A stretch of DNA of 64,000 nucleotides, from assembly GCF_041734735.1 (NCBI RefSeq), contig NC_134879.1:986348-1050347 (forward strand), given 5' to 3'. Positions 11,601 through 25,000 of this stretch are shown here, piece after piece. The position numbers were made by a program, and so were the translations under genes. The notes beneath the pieces were generated by a model. The model had not been told where the DNA came from. It saw only the letters and a list, made by a program, of their open reading frames with translations, and made no database searches. The DNA comes from Babylonia areolata (Eukaryota; Mollusca; Gastropoda; Neogastropoda; Buccinidae). Numbering within the stretch: the first letter of the stretch is position 1; each line of letters begins with the position of its first letter.

Positions 11601-12478
11601 TGGAGGTGGTCTCACAGAAGGTATCATCCGTCGGAAAGCAGCTCTGTGAGCCTTGGTGATAAGGAATGGAGATTTTTCTTTCCCACTCTCCTGTTCTTCA
11701 GAGCTATTCTGTTCATCATCATCAGAGGCAGGATGATGATTCTCCAACTTGTGCTTTTGATTGTGGTGAACTGCATCCAACGCCTCAGTGACATCTTCTG
11801 TAGCAGCTGCCGTTTGTTGTGCATCCCCTCTTCCTGACACGGGCTGCAGAGTCAGCTGTCTCTGGAGGGCAGAGGTGGTGCTCTGCACACCATCCTTGTT
11901 GCTGCTGCCCTGTTGGTTGTGCACAGAGAGCCGCACCACCTTCTTCTCTCCCTTCTCAATCACCTCCTTCATCTTCCATGACCCTACACTAGTCCTCTGC
12001 TGGCCCAACTGCTGACCAGAACTCACATGGGGCAGAGTGATCAAACGGGCACAGCCAGGAGAACGTGCATCACCACCGCCATTCTCTGAAGCTTTGGCCT
12101 CTGTCTCTTCCTCATCACTGTCCAACACGTTCACTTCAATCTCACTGCTGGCGCGTTCAATCCTAACCACGGGAGTGCTGTTGACCAGCCTGCGGTCATT
12201 CAACAAGGACGGAGAGGCTACTGGAGTCAACTCTTCTTCCTCTGACGCTGTCCATTCAGACTCCGAACTCTGTTTCTGCTGTTCTGAAGTGGATGGCATG
12301 TCCTCGCTGGCGGCAGTTCTGGGGGTCTGCCTGCGAGCGGCACGCCTGGATCTCAGCAGGCAGGATCTCTGATCTTCCAGCTGCTGGCGGACTTCCTCCA
12401 CACTGTTAGCAACGTGGGGATTGGATGTCCTGCCCGCCAACTTCCTCCATCCCTTCTGCTTCTTTTTCTTTTCAACAA
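8700..12478 (-). CDS. PHF7-like: Gene 1 exon 10: 1258-codon disordered SIM-rich tail
   Basis: One uninterrupted 3.8-kb terminal exon starting VVEKKKKQKGWRKLAG and ending DNDSDLEIIS-stop. Rich in Ser, Pro, Gln, Val and Ala, with a basic start (likely nuclear localisation) and acidic patches. SIM-like cores with flanking acidic/Ser runs are EIEVNVLDSDEEE, EVFQISDSEQED, VVLLSDSDDD, ISIDLTEDE and VLSDNDSDLEII. A 10-residue repeat (core QTQFPNQ) occurs at 10190-10290. I see no HECT or other folded domain. Part of its acceptor pyrimidine tract comes from a transposable element. Confidence 0.9.
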
Positions 12479-12529
12479 CTGCAAAAAAAACCAAGAGAGG
12501 CAAGGCCTTCAAGACTCACTTGTGATACA

Positions 12530-12564
<35 letters not shown>

Positions 12565-14257
12565 AAGCTTTTTATGTATTGAGTATAATTTCAAAATGTA
12601 ATGTTTAAGATGAGAAAGATTAGTTTAAAGCAAATTAAGTCCCCTAGCATTAATTACAGAGTAATTTCCCTTTTTTACTATCTGCACCAAAAGTTTGCAA
12701 AATAAATAAAACTTCCATGCTTAGCAAAAGAAGTTCCTGTTTGAACAAAAAATGATAATAATGACTGCTCTTGTTGTTGGGTCAGAATATCAGATCAAAG
12801 TGCCAAGTTTAGAGAATACAAAAAATATAAATATAACAGTAAATGCAGTTTGCATATAATTTGGCTTCATTTTTTATTTTTTTGTGCCCATCCCAGAGGT
12901 GCAATATTGTTTTAAACAAGATGACTGGAAAGAACTGAATTTTTCCTATTTCTATGCCTAATTTGGTGTCAACTGACAAAGTATTTGCAGAGATAATGTC
13001 AATGTTAAAGTTTACCATGGACACACAGACACAGACACACACACACACACACACACATACACACACAGACAACCAAATACCGGGTTAAAACATAGACTCA
13101 CTTTGTTTACACAAGCGAGTCAAAAATGATGAGGCACAATAACTTCAAGACAATGAAAGCCATCAACTGCTGACTCCCTTCAAAAGGTAGGAACAGGAGA
13201 GATATGAGTGAACCATAGCTAGCCTAAAAAAAACAAAACCAAATCTCCCCTTTTCTGGTTCCAAATACAGAGACAGGCAGACAGAGACAGGAAGGAGGGA
13301 CATGATTAACAGTCAGACAGTCCAAGTGAAATTTATTCATGCCAGGGACTAATCCCTCAAGAAGCTGCAAGGGAACATCACACAGTTTCTGGTTCCTTCA
13401 AGAGGCACAGCTCAACACAGCTTTGTCCACAAATACCAATTAATCTCCTTACCATGAGGCCAAAACACACACGTGTACACTGTCAGTGGAAAACACAGCA
13501 GCATGACAGGATGGTAGGGAGGAGAAGGAGGGGCAGGAGCAATATTTAGCAGATCTATATTTAATCTGCACAAAAATCCAGCATATTGAACTTTCTTCTT
13601 CTTCTTCGTTCATGGGCTGTAACTCCCACATTCACACATATGTCCACAAGTGGGCTTTTACATGTATGACCATTTTTACCCCGCCATGTAGGCAGCCATA
13701 CTCCGTTTTTCAGGGGTATGCATGCTGGGTATGTTCTTGTTTCCATTACACACCAAACACTGACATGCATTACAGAATCTTTAATATGCGTATTTGATCT
13801 GCTTACGTATGCACATGAAAAGGGTTCAGGCACAAGCAGGTTGACCTGGGAGATTGGAAAAATCTCCACCCTTTATCCACCAAGCGCCGTTACCAAGATT
13901 CAAACCTGAAACCCTCAGACTGAAAGTCCCACACTTTAATCACTCGACTATTGCGCCTTTCTACTGAAATTTACATGCCTGGCTGTTGTATCTTGGCTAC
14001 AGTGCAGACATGCACACCCCCCAGATTTCGCTTTCAGATACATGGACCACAAAAATCAAGGCCACTTAGGAAGAATCAGGGATCAGGACAATTAACGATG
14101 CGGTTTTTGGTGCTTTTTGCATTCAGTGTGGTGCCTACAGTTTACACGAGAGAGAGAGAGAGAGAGAGGGATTGGGAGGGGGAGAAATGGCAAGATCTCT
14201 GTATGTACCCTTTTTTTTCATTCTTTATGTTAACATCTTTTCACTTAAGTGATTTTA

Positions 14258-14291
<34 letters not shown>

Positions 14292-17200
14292 TGTGAGTGT
14301 GAATGTGTGTGTGTGGTGATAGTAAGAATGTGCAAAAGAGGGAGAAGGATGGCTCATATTCAACTAACAAACTTAGTAAGTCATCACCCCTCCTCTCTAT
14401 GCCTTCAAATCATGACTGCGCACACACACACACACAGCACGTGTACACACACACACAGCCACACAAACGATGGAAAGCCCAAAGGGTCACATCATCGTCA
14501 TGCAAGAAAGACAATAACAGCCGTGTAAGCATGCGTGCGTGCGTGTGTGTGTGTGTGTATGCACCGGATGTTAAAAGAACACATAAATGTACACACACAC
14601 ACACAAAAAAAAAAACACGCACAAGCATACACTCACACACACACACATACGCAAGCATACACTCACAAACACACACACACACACACATACATCCAAATCC
14701 TAGCCCACACACCTTTGCTGGTGATTTCGGCGCATTCAGAACACACACGGTCTTTCCCGCTGTTAACAAAGCCACCGCACTTGACATGCGTTCCTGTGGA
14801 CCCACACAGCGAGCACAGCAACAGCTCCCAAGCACTGCAACACACACAGCACAGCAATGAACGCTGGAGGCTAACCCTGCGTCAGACAGTGTGTGGAAAA
14901 TGCTCAACACTACTGCACGTCATTCACCTTCACCAGGGACAGAAACACCGATACCACTTAAAAGAACCAGACATTTTCTTAATTTTTTTTTTTTTTTTTT
15001 TTAATTTTAATTTAGGGAGGGAAACTCCCCCCCCACCCCCACCCCCCCAGTCCCTCTTCTGCCCCTTGACCCCCTCCCATGGCCTGAATGAACCATTCCA
15101 AAGCCGAAAATTGGAGGTCTCAGCAACATGTCTTACTGCAGAGAATTGGACCATGCCTGAGTAGATAGCCGCCTTGATTTACTACTGTGGAAAACACCAC
15201 CAACTGTTCAAAACAAACACCACAAACACCACCAACTGTTCAAAACAAACACCACCAACTGTTCAAAACAAACACCACAAACACCACCAACTGTTCAAAA
15301 CAAACACCACCAACTGTTCAAAACAAACACCACAAACACCACCAACTGTTCAAAACAAACACCAAACAAACACAACCAACTGTTCAAAACAAACACCACC
15401 AACTGTTCAAAACAAACACCACCAACTGTTCAAAACAAACACCACCACCAACTGTTCAAAACAAACACCACCACCAACTGTTCAAAACAAACACCACCAA
15501 CTGTTCAAAACAAACACCACCAACTGTTCAAAACAAACACCACAAACACCACCAACTGTTCAAAACACCACCAACAGTTCAAAACAAACACCACCAAATG
15601 TTCAAAACAAACACCACCAACTGTTCAAAACAACACCAACAGTTCAAAACAAACACCACCAACTGTTCAAAACACCACCAACTGTTCAAAACAAACACCA
15701 CAAACACCACCAACTGTTTAAAACAAACACCACAAACACCACCAACTGTTCAAAACAAACGCCACCAACTGTTCAAAACAAACACCACCAACTGTTCAAA
15801 ACAAACACCACAAACACCACCAACTGTTCAAAACAAACACCACTACCAACTGTTCAAAACAAACACCAAACAAACACCACCAACTGTTCAAAACAAACAC
15901 CACTACCAACTGTTCAAAACAAACACCACCAACTGTTCAAAACAAACACCACCAACTGTTCAAAACAAACACCACTACCAACTGTTCAAAACAAACACCA
16001 CCAACTGTTCAAAACAAACACCACCAACTGTTCAAAACAAACACCACCACCAACTGTTCAAAACAAACACCACCAACTGTTCAAAACAAACACCACCAAC
16101 TGTTCAAAACAAACACCACCAACAGTTCAAAACAAACACCACCAACTGTTCAAAACAAACACCACCAAATGTTCAAAACAAACACCACCAACTGTTCAAA
16201 ACAAACACCACCAACTGTTCAAAACAAACACCACAAACACCACCAACTGTTCAAAACAAACACCACCAACTGTTCAAAACAACACCAACAGTTCAAAACA
16301 AACACCACCAACTGTTCAAAACACCACCAACTGTTCAAAACAAACACCACCAAATGTTCAAAACAAACACCACCAACTGTTCAAAACAAACACCACAAAC
16401 ACCACCAACTGTTCAACACAAACACCACCAACTGTTCAAAACAAACACCACAAACACCACCAACTGTTCAAAACAAACACCACAAACACCACCAACTGTT
16501 CAAAACAAACACCACCAACTGTTCAAAACAAACACCACAAACACCACCAACTGTTCAAAACAAACACCACCAACTGTTCAAAACAAACACCACCAACTGT
16601 TCAAAACAAACACCACCAACTGTTCAAAACAAACACCACAAACACCACCAACTGTTCAAAACAAACACCACCAACTGTTCAAAACAAACACCACAAACAC
16701 CACCAACTGTTCAAAACAAACACCACCAGGTGTTTTACCACCAACTGTTCAAAACACCACCAACTGTTCAAAACACCACCAACAGTTCAAAACAAACACC
16801 ACCAACTGTTTAAAACAAACACCACCAACTGTTCAAAACAAACACCACCAACACCACCAAATGTTCAAAACAAACACCACCAACAGTTCAAAACACCACC
16901 AACAGTTCAAAACAAACACCACTACCAACAGTTCAAAACAAACACCACCAACTGTTCAAAACAAACACCACAAACACCACCAACTGTTCAAAACAAACAC
17001 CACCAACTGTTCAAAACCAATCCAGGAACCTGCAGAGAGCAGGGCAGCTTACCTGCCTTCATCGCCCACATGCTGGCGCCCCTGAGGACACTGGCATTTG
17101 TCAGCATCGCAGTTACTGTAGCGTTCCAGCAGCTCATGGTAGGCGTTGGGCTCCAGCTCCCAGGCTGCGTCTCTGTGACGAGAGTGGTACACAGGAATTA

Positions 17201-19098
17201 ATAACACTACTGAACTGAGACGTTCTCTGGAAAAAGAAATTTATTTCCCTCAGAAGCAGTTGTACATGATTCTGCTGAACATGTTCTGAATGATCTTTTC
17301 ACAGTGCGAACTTTTTAGTCTCCACAGGACTCTCCTCAGGTAAAGAAGAAGAAGAAAAAAAAAAAAAAGAAAAAAAAAGCCACAAGAGCGTTACTTCCGG
17401 AAAGCAGACTTCTGTTTTGTGCAGCAGATGCTGTACTTCATATTCTGATCAACAAAAAAGTAAACAAACAAGTACTGCTATTCTTGATGAGACAAAGGTA
17501 CCGTAAGGTTCGGTCTATTGAGCGCACTGGTATATAAGCTGCACCCACTAAATTTTGGAAAAAAAAGTTAACTTTATACATACATAAGCCGCACTGACTT
17601 ATAAGCCGCACTTATTTCTGGAACCGGAACACATACTGATACTACAGAAAAGCTGTCAATACTGTAGGTTATGAAATAAACACAAGCGGGAAACAACACA
17701 AAGAAAAGCAAGTGATAATACTGCTAGTGCCACAAAAAAATAATAAATAAACACAACGAAAATAAGATCCATAATTTAGGGATAGTCACATTTATTCAAC
17801 GTCATCCTGCTCACTGAATCCACTGAAATCTTCGTCTTCAGTGTCCGAGTTGAAGAGAACCAGCCCAGCTTCCTCCACCATCTTGTCACTGACTTCAGTC
17901 TCGCTTTCACTTCATGAACATGAAGGTGGAGGTCGCTGCTGGTTCGTCGCTTGCCCTGTCGTCTGCTAGGTCGATCGCCTTCAATTTGAAGGCTGCATCA
18001 TAGGCATAACGTCACATTTTCGGCATGATGAGGGTGTACGCTTGAGCAGAACTGAGTAGAACTGAATGCAGATCTGAAGGCTTTAATGTGTGGGGATTTG
18101 ATTTATAAAACGTGAACAGTTAGCACACTAAGCTCCTGAAGCTCATCCAAAAATTCATGGACAGAAATCATGATTTTGGTGAGTTGAAGGGCAGCTAAGA
18201 ATAGACAAGAACGTGACACTCCCGGGATCGTTAAAATCCTCAAATAAGCCGCATCATTGTATAAGCCGCAGAGGTTGAAGCTGGGGTAAAAAGTCGCGGC
18301 TTATAGACCGAACTTTACGGTATACAACTTAAAGCCACTCTTAAAACCATCCCTTTAATTTTCCTGTCACAAAAATATGTAGGGGAAATAGCCAACGACT
18401 CACTGTTCAGGAATGTAGATGCCGAACTTGAGCATTTCAGATTCAAACAGGTCTTTGTTGTTGCACAACGGGCATTTGAAGAAATATTTCCCAGCTGTCA
18501 CAGCATATCTCTGAAACAAAAGCAAAGCTAAATTATCAAACAACAAACAAGGACGTTACTTACGTACACAGTTTAGATTTGGCTCAGGACACCATGGATC
18601 ATTTGACCAGTTCATCACAAAGTCAATAGGTTATTTTCTGAAACAATGGGTCAGGACACCATGGATCATTTGACCAGTTCATCACAAAGTCAACAGGTTA
18701 TTTTCTGAAACAATGGGTCAGGACACCATGGATCATTTGACCAGTTCATCACAAAGTCAACAGGTTATTTTCTGAAACAATGGGTCAGGACACCATGGAT
18801 CATTTGACCAGTTCATCACAAAGTCAACAGGTTATTTCCTGAAACAATGGGTCAGGACACTATGGATCATTTGACCAGTTCATCACAAAGTCAACAGGTT
18901 ATTTTCTGAAACAATGGGTCAGGACACTATGGATCATTTGACCAGGTCATCACAAAGTCAACAGGTTATTTTCTGAAACAATGGGTCAGGATCCTGCCAC
19001 TTTTTCCCACCCCCAGTGCTCTCACTAGGTCACCCCACAACCCAAACATTTGTAACTGAATTTGTACTCTGTCCATCACACTCGTTGGTATGTTAAAT

Positions 19099-19157
<59 letters not shown>

Positions 19158-21994
19158 CCAAAGACTAGGCGCTAATGTCTACTGTGTCATGATTGAGCAC
19201 AGAAAATAAAATTCAGTTTCCAGTTTCAATTCCCCACACCGCACACACACACCCCTCCCACAAATACGTGCACACAAACACACGCGCGCGCGCGCACAGA
19301 CACTCACACAGACACTCACAAAAACACCACATGTGTCAAAGCAAGCAGCCTCTACTCCCGATGACTACCTGGATGCAGTTCCGATGGAACCAGGAGCCCC
19401 CACAGCAAGGGGCACACAGGGTGTCGTTGGACACCTGAGCCACCACGTCCTGCATGCAGATGCAGCAGGTGAACGATCTGGAGGAGTCATCTGTCTGGGG
19501 ATAGGCAGGCAGCGTCTGGTGAGGCCGGTGCTCGGGACAGAACGCCCTGGACAAAGTTTGAACACAGTTAAACATCACTGTATCACAGACCGCAGTCACA
19601 CTTAAAAACAACAGTCGTCTTCATTATCAACTGTAGATGGCGAACATTTTCATTATGTATAAACCCCACGACTGCTGCTGATGAGAGGATGCTAACTTCA
19701 GTGAGATAAGACACAGCTTACAGGTCAGGACGTCAATGAAGGGCTGTCACTTCAGTGAGATAAGGCACAGCTTACAGGTCAGGATGTCAGTGAAGGGCTG
19801 TCACCTCACCGAGATAAGACACAGCTTACAGGTCAGGATGTCAGTGAAGGGCTGTCACTTCAGTGAGATAAGACACAGCTTACAGGTCAGGATGTCAGTG
19901 AAGGGCTGTCACCTCACTGGAGATAAGACACAGCTTACAGGTCAGGATGTCAGTGAAGGGCTGTCACCTCACTGAGATAAGACACAGCTTACAGGTCAGG
20001 ATGTCAGTGAAGGGCTGTCACTTCAGTGAGATAAGACACAGCTTACAGGTCAGGATGTCAGTGAAGGGCTGTCACCTCACTGAGATAAGACACAGCTTAC
20101 AGGTCAGGATGTCAGTGAAGGGCTGTCACCTCACTGAGATAAGACACAGCTTACAGGTCAGGATGTCAGTGAAGGGCTGTCACCTCACTGAGATAAGACA
20201 CAGCTTACAGGTCAGGATGTCAGTGAAGGGCTGTCACCTCACTGAGGTAAGACACAGCTTACAGGTCAGGATGTCAGTGAAGGGCTGTCACCTCACTGAG
20301 ATAAGACACAGCTTACAGGTCAGGATGTCAGTGAAGGGCTGTCACCTCACTGAGATAAGACAAGACTTACAGGTCAGGATGTCAGTGAAGGGCTGTCACC
20401 TCACTGAGATAAGACACAGCTTACAGGTCAGGATGTCAGTGAAGGGCTGTCACTTCACTGAGATAAGACACAGCTTACAGGTCAGGATGTCAGTGAAGGG
20501 CTGTCACTTCAGTGAGATAAGACACAGCTTACAGGTCAGGATGTCAGTGAAGGGCTGTCACCTCACTGAGATAAGACACAGCTTACAGGTCAGGATGTCA
20601 GTCAACAGTTTTAATTTGGACTACATCCTCTTGGGACTGCATAACTTTAGTTCAGTAAAATCAATGACACCATTGATAGGTACACAAAAAGTGGTAACTG
20701 CCTTTCCAACTCATGCTACACTGATGTCATTTTCACCCAGCTTCACCAGTCAAAGGGTTCATTAACCTTATCAACAACAACCACCACCACCACCACCTAG
20801 AAACAATAAGAAACTTATTTCAATTTGGACATGAATACAACACATACTAAATAAATGAATCATTTAAAACAAAACATTACATTCAAAACAAGAGAGGCAA
20901 GGCCTTCAAGACTCACTTGTGATAAATTAAGTCCCCTAGCATTAATTACAGAGTAATTTCCCTTTTTTACTATCTGCACCAAAACGTTTGCAAAATAAAT
21001 AAAACTTCCATGCTTAGCAAAAGAAGTTCCTGTTTGAACAAAAAATGATAATAATGACTCCTCTTGTTGTTGTGTCAGAATATCAGATCAAAGTGCCAAG
21101 TTTAGAGAATACAAAAAATATAAATATAACAGTAAATGCAGTTTGCATATAATTAGGCTTCTTTTTTTTATATTTTTTTGTGCCCATCCCAGAGGTGCAA
21201 TATTGTTTTAAACAAGATGACTGGAAAGAACTGAATTTTTCCTATTTTTATGCCAAATTTGGTGTCAACTGACAAAGTATTTGCAGAGAAAATGTCAATG
21301 TTAAAGTTTACCACGGACACACAGACACAAACACAGACAACCGAACACCGGGTTAAAACATAGGCTCACTTTGTTTACACAAGTGAGTCAATAAAACTGA
21401 ACAACTTAATGCTTCACAATGCCTATCACAAGCTTCCTCGGGTAAAATGAGGCAAACCAGTGTGGAGCATAAGATCTGATAAGCGAGTGGCTCTACCTGA
21501 ACTGCTCATAGAACTGACACAGGCCTCCTGCTTCTCTCCCACAGCGGAAGTGAAAGACGGTCTGGCACGGCTTCACCGAACAGCTAATGCTGGCGCCTTT
21601 CTTCTTGCAGTAGTCACACATCTGCAGACAAAAAAAGACATTAGTTGAAATTAAAAAAAAGCCTTCCTCCCAAAAAAGTAAACTAGGTTCTCATGTTTTG
21701 TAAACATGAGGATAACTTTCCAACAAGCTAGGAATATTTACATAATAAAATGCTTTTTTAATTCTGATCATTATTTCAAAATAGTGGTGGACTGGTGTGA
21801 AGAAGCCTAAAAGTCAAATATTGCCAATGAATAAATCTACAAACAAATGAAAAAAAAACACACCCCAAAACAAAAACTGTCAGTTACAGTAAACAGCGAG
21901 CAAAATATTTTGCCAGTGTTTTGATATAAATGCATTTATAAAATGTAACAAGTGTCAAAGTGTTGTGCGCATGTGCGCGTGCATGTGTGTGTGC

Positions 21995-22029
<35 letters not shown>

Positions 22030-25000
22030 GTGGGAAGACATGCAATGCGGCTTGGCTGACCGAAATGACAGAGCATGAGAATTTCAATAATCTGTACATT
22101 TGTATGTATAGCTATTTCCATTTGGTGCCATTCATCTTTTTTTTTTTTCTCATTAATTTTTATTTGTTTGCTGTTTTCTTTTTATGTTGGACACGTGCTG
22201 CTGCCAAAAAGAAAATCACTATCCTTAAGTATAGACAATAAAGGTTGTGTATTCGTTTTCACCTTTTAAGAAAGGGTTGGCTTTACTTGCAAGACAAATC
22301 AAGCTGTGTCTCAAATGCTTAGCAACAGCGTAATAAGTCAGAAACGAAGTACAAGAGAAAAATAATGAGTTTTGGAGGGAGGGAGGGAGGGAGTGAAGAA
22401 ACAAGACAGATGAGAAACAGAAAACAAAGAGAGAACAGAGCACGAGAGAAAGGTAAGAGACCAGGATTGAAGGGGGTGAGGGGGGGACACGCAGAAAGAG
22501 GACAGGGGGGATCAAAAAGAAAGGAGACAGACAGTGAGAGACAGAGAAAGACAGGTAGACAGAGACAGACAGTGAGAGACAGAGAAAGAGAGATATAAAC
22601 AGTGACAGACAGGGAAAGAGAGACAGACAGAGAAAGAGAGAGACAAAGAGTGAAACACAGAGAGACAGACAGTGAGAGACAGAGAAAGAGAGACAGACAT
22701 AGACAGACGGTGAGAGACAGAGAAAGAGATATAAACAGTGACAGACAGGGAAAGAGAGACAGACAGAGAAAGAGAGAGACAAAGAGTGAAACACAGAGAG
22801 ACAGACAGTGAGAGACAGAGAAAGAGATAGACAGAGACAGACAGTGAGAGACAGAGAAAGAGAGATATAAACAGTGACAGACAGGGAAAGAGAGACAGAC
22901 AGAGAAAGAGAGAGACAAAGAGTGAAACACAGAGAGACAGACAGTGAGAGACAGAGAAAGACAGACAAACATTGAGAGGCAGAGAAAAAGAGATAGACAG
23001 AGACAGACAGTGAGAGATAGAGACAGACAGTAAGAGACAGAGAAAGAGAGATAGACAGTGAGAGAGAAAAAAAGAGATAGAGACAGTGAGAGACAGACAC
23101 TGAGGCAGAGAAAGAGAGACAGACAGAGACAGACAGTGAGAGACAGAGAAAGAGAAGTAGACAGAGACAGACAGTGAGAGACAGAAAGAGAGACAGAGAC
23201 AGACAGTGAAAGAGAGATAGACAGAGACAGTGAGAGACAGAGAAAGAGAGACAGAGAAAAAGAGATAGACAGGGACAGAGAGATAGAGACAGTGAGAGAC
23301 AGAGAGAGAGAGAGAGAGATAGACAGTGAGAGACAGAGAGAGATAGTGAGAGACAGAGAAAGACAGATAGACAGTGAGAGACAGACAAAAAGAAATGGAC
23401 AGAGAAAGAGAGATAGACAGAGACAGACAGAGAATGAACGAGACAAACTGACAAGATGAACACCACGTTTCTGTTCACGTCGGATGTCTGATGGCATGAA
23501 GCCCAAGATTCCATCCGAGTCCTTTTTCCCTCTTTGCCACAAACCCGAGGAAAACAACTGCAATCACAACAAATCGGCAGTGACTTTAAAGTATTTCTGA
23601 AGTCTGGCAGCACAAAATAAAGTTTCATTTAAAAAGTCAGTGAATTTCTATCAGGTCAAACTTGGAAACATTTTGTTCAAATGATATTTTGAAATAGTAT
23701 AAGATACCGGCAGCCTTGCTTGTTACACTGAAGCTAAGACTAAAAAATGCCCATTTTCCCCAAGCCTGTAACTTGAGTGATGATTAAGAAATAAAGATGT
23801 GTTTTATATGGAAATAAAGTTCATTTTATCCTCTTTCCAGTGCTGTTTTTGCTTTTCATCTGAATTTTATCTTTGTTGAATAAAAGAGTAAAAATTAGAG
23901 GTAGTCGAAAGGCTTCTTGCACGCCGTGGTCAACCGCTCCGACACAGATTGCGTCAACTGGATTTTGCGTCTCTTTTCTTTGCTTGGCTTGCCTGTCACA
24001 TTTGATCTACAGAGCTATTTTTAGTACAGCTGTGTTTGTCTGAACCTCATCTTTCCAGTGTATATTAGTTCGCCTTGCAAAACCGCATATTGCGAATATA
24101 GCACGTAAAAAACAATTTTCGCTCGACTTTAAACTTAAAATTCTCAAAATTGGTAATAAATACAATAGTAATTACGGATATTATAAGGAAGCGCTTTTGA
24201 TTCCCCTTCGTAAGGTATATGAAACTACCGCGTGGTACTGCTAATGAAGACAAGCTCTGAGTCGAAAGAGCGGATGTGCATCATTCGGATGTCAAAATAG
24301 CAGTTGCAGCTGAGCCAAACTTCAACAATAATCTTGGTCGGTTCTGAAACCTTTGAGCTCGTTTGATTTTACAATCACACTGTTGATTATATCGCCGATT
24401 AACATTTAAGAGTGGGTATTTTTCATAAATGAGTGCACGAAAGTGTTCGATCATTGGGAATACCCCATACTGCCGCACCTCGTTTCAACTGTAACTGAAG
24501 CGACAATCGTTTTTTTCTTATTTTCATGATGGAATTATATTATTAATGACAAGTATGTTCAGTTACTGTTTGTTGAAATGAGATTAATTGGCAGATATAT
24601 TCTATGGTTGTGGTTTCACTTTTATTTACAAAACACAAATTATTACACAATTTTTTTTTTCCATTTTCCCAGAACATCATCATTCCGGCAACCTGATAAC
24701 ATGATTTTTTTTTTTTTTTATCATTAAAAAAAAAAAAAAAAAGAAAAAAAGAAAATTTTTTTCCTGAATGTGACTTTTAATTCCAAAGTCATGGTAGTGT
24801 GTGCGTCTGTCAGAGAGAAAGAGAATAGTGATGTGTATTTGTGCATGTGTGTCTGTCCAGTTAAAAAAAAAAAAGAATAATTTAATGTTAAATTCTATAG
24901 ATCATATGCAATAAATCTATAAAAAAATTCTCCAAACTGCATTATTGTTGTAGCCCATTTTAAAGGCCTTGCTCAGCTGAATACAAATCACTTTATTTCA

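Noticed and set aside
14660-14860. Plus-strand 185-codon frame over exon 9
   Set aside because: Antisense shadow of the real gene 1 exon plus AC repeats.
15174-17201. Open frames of more than 600 codons (Thr/Asn/Gln/Lys-rich)
   Set aside because: They run through a minisatellite whose unit has no stop in any plus-strand frame, lie antisense in an intron of gene 1, and show frame-independent openness.
19736-20765. Repeat protein MSVKGCHLTEIRHSLQVR
   Set aside because: 54-bp intronic minisatellite, antisense to gene 1.
22225-23628. Ser/Leu/Cys-rich frames, apparently membrane-like
   Set aside because: Translation of a GACA/GAGA satellite. Only the exon 4 portion (WQRGK) is real.
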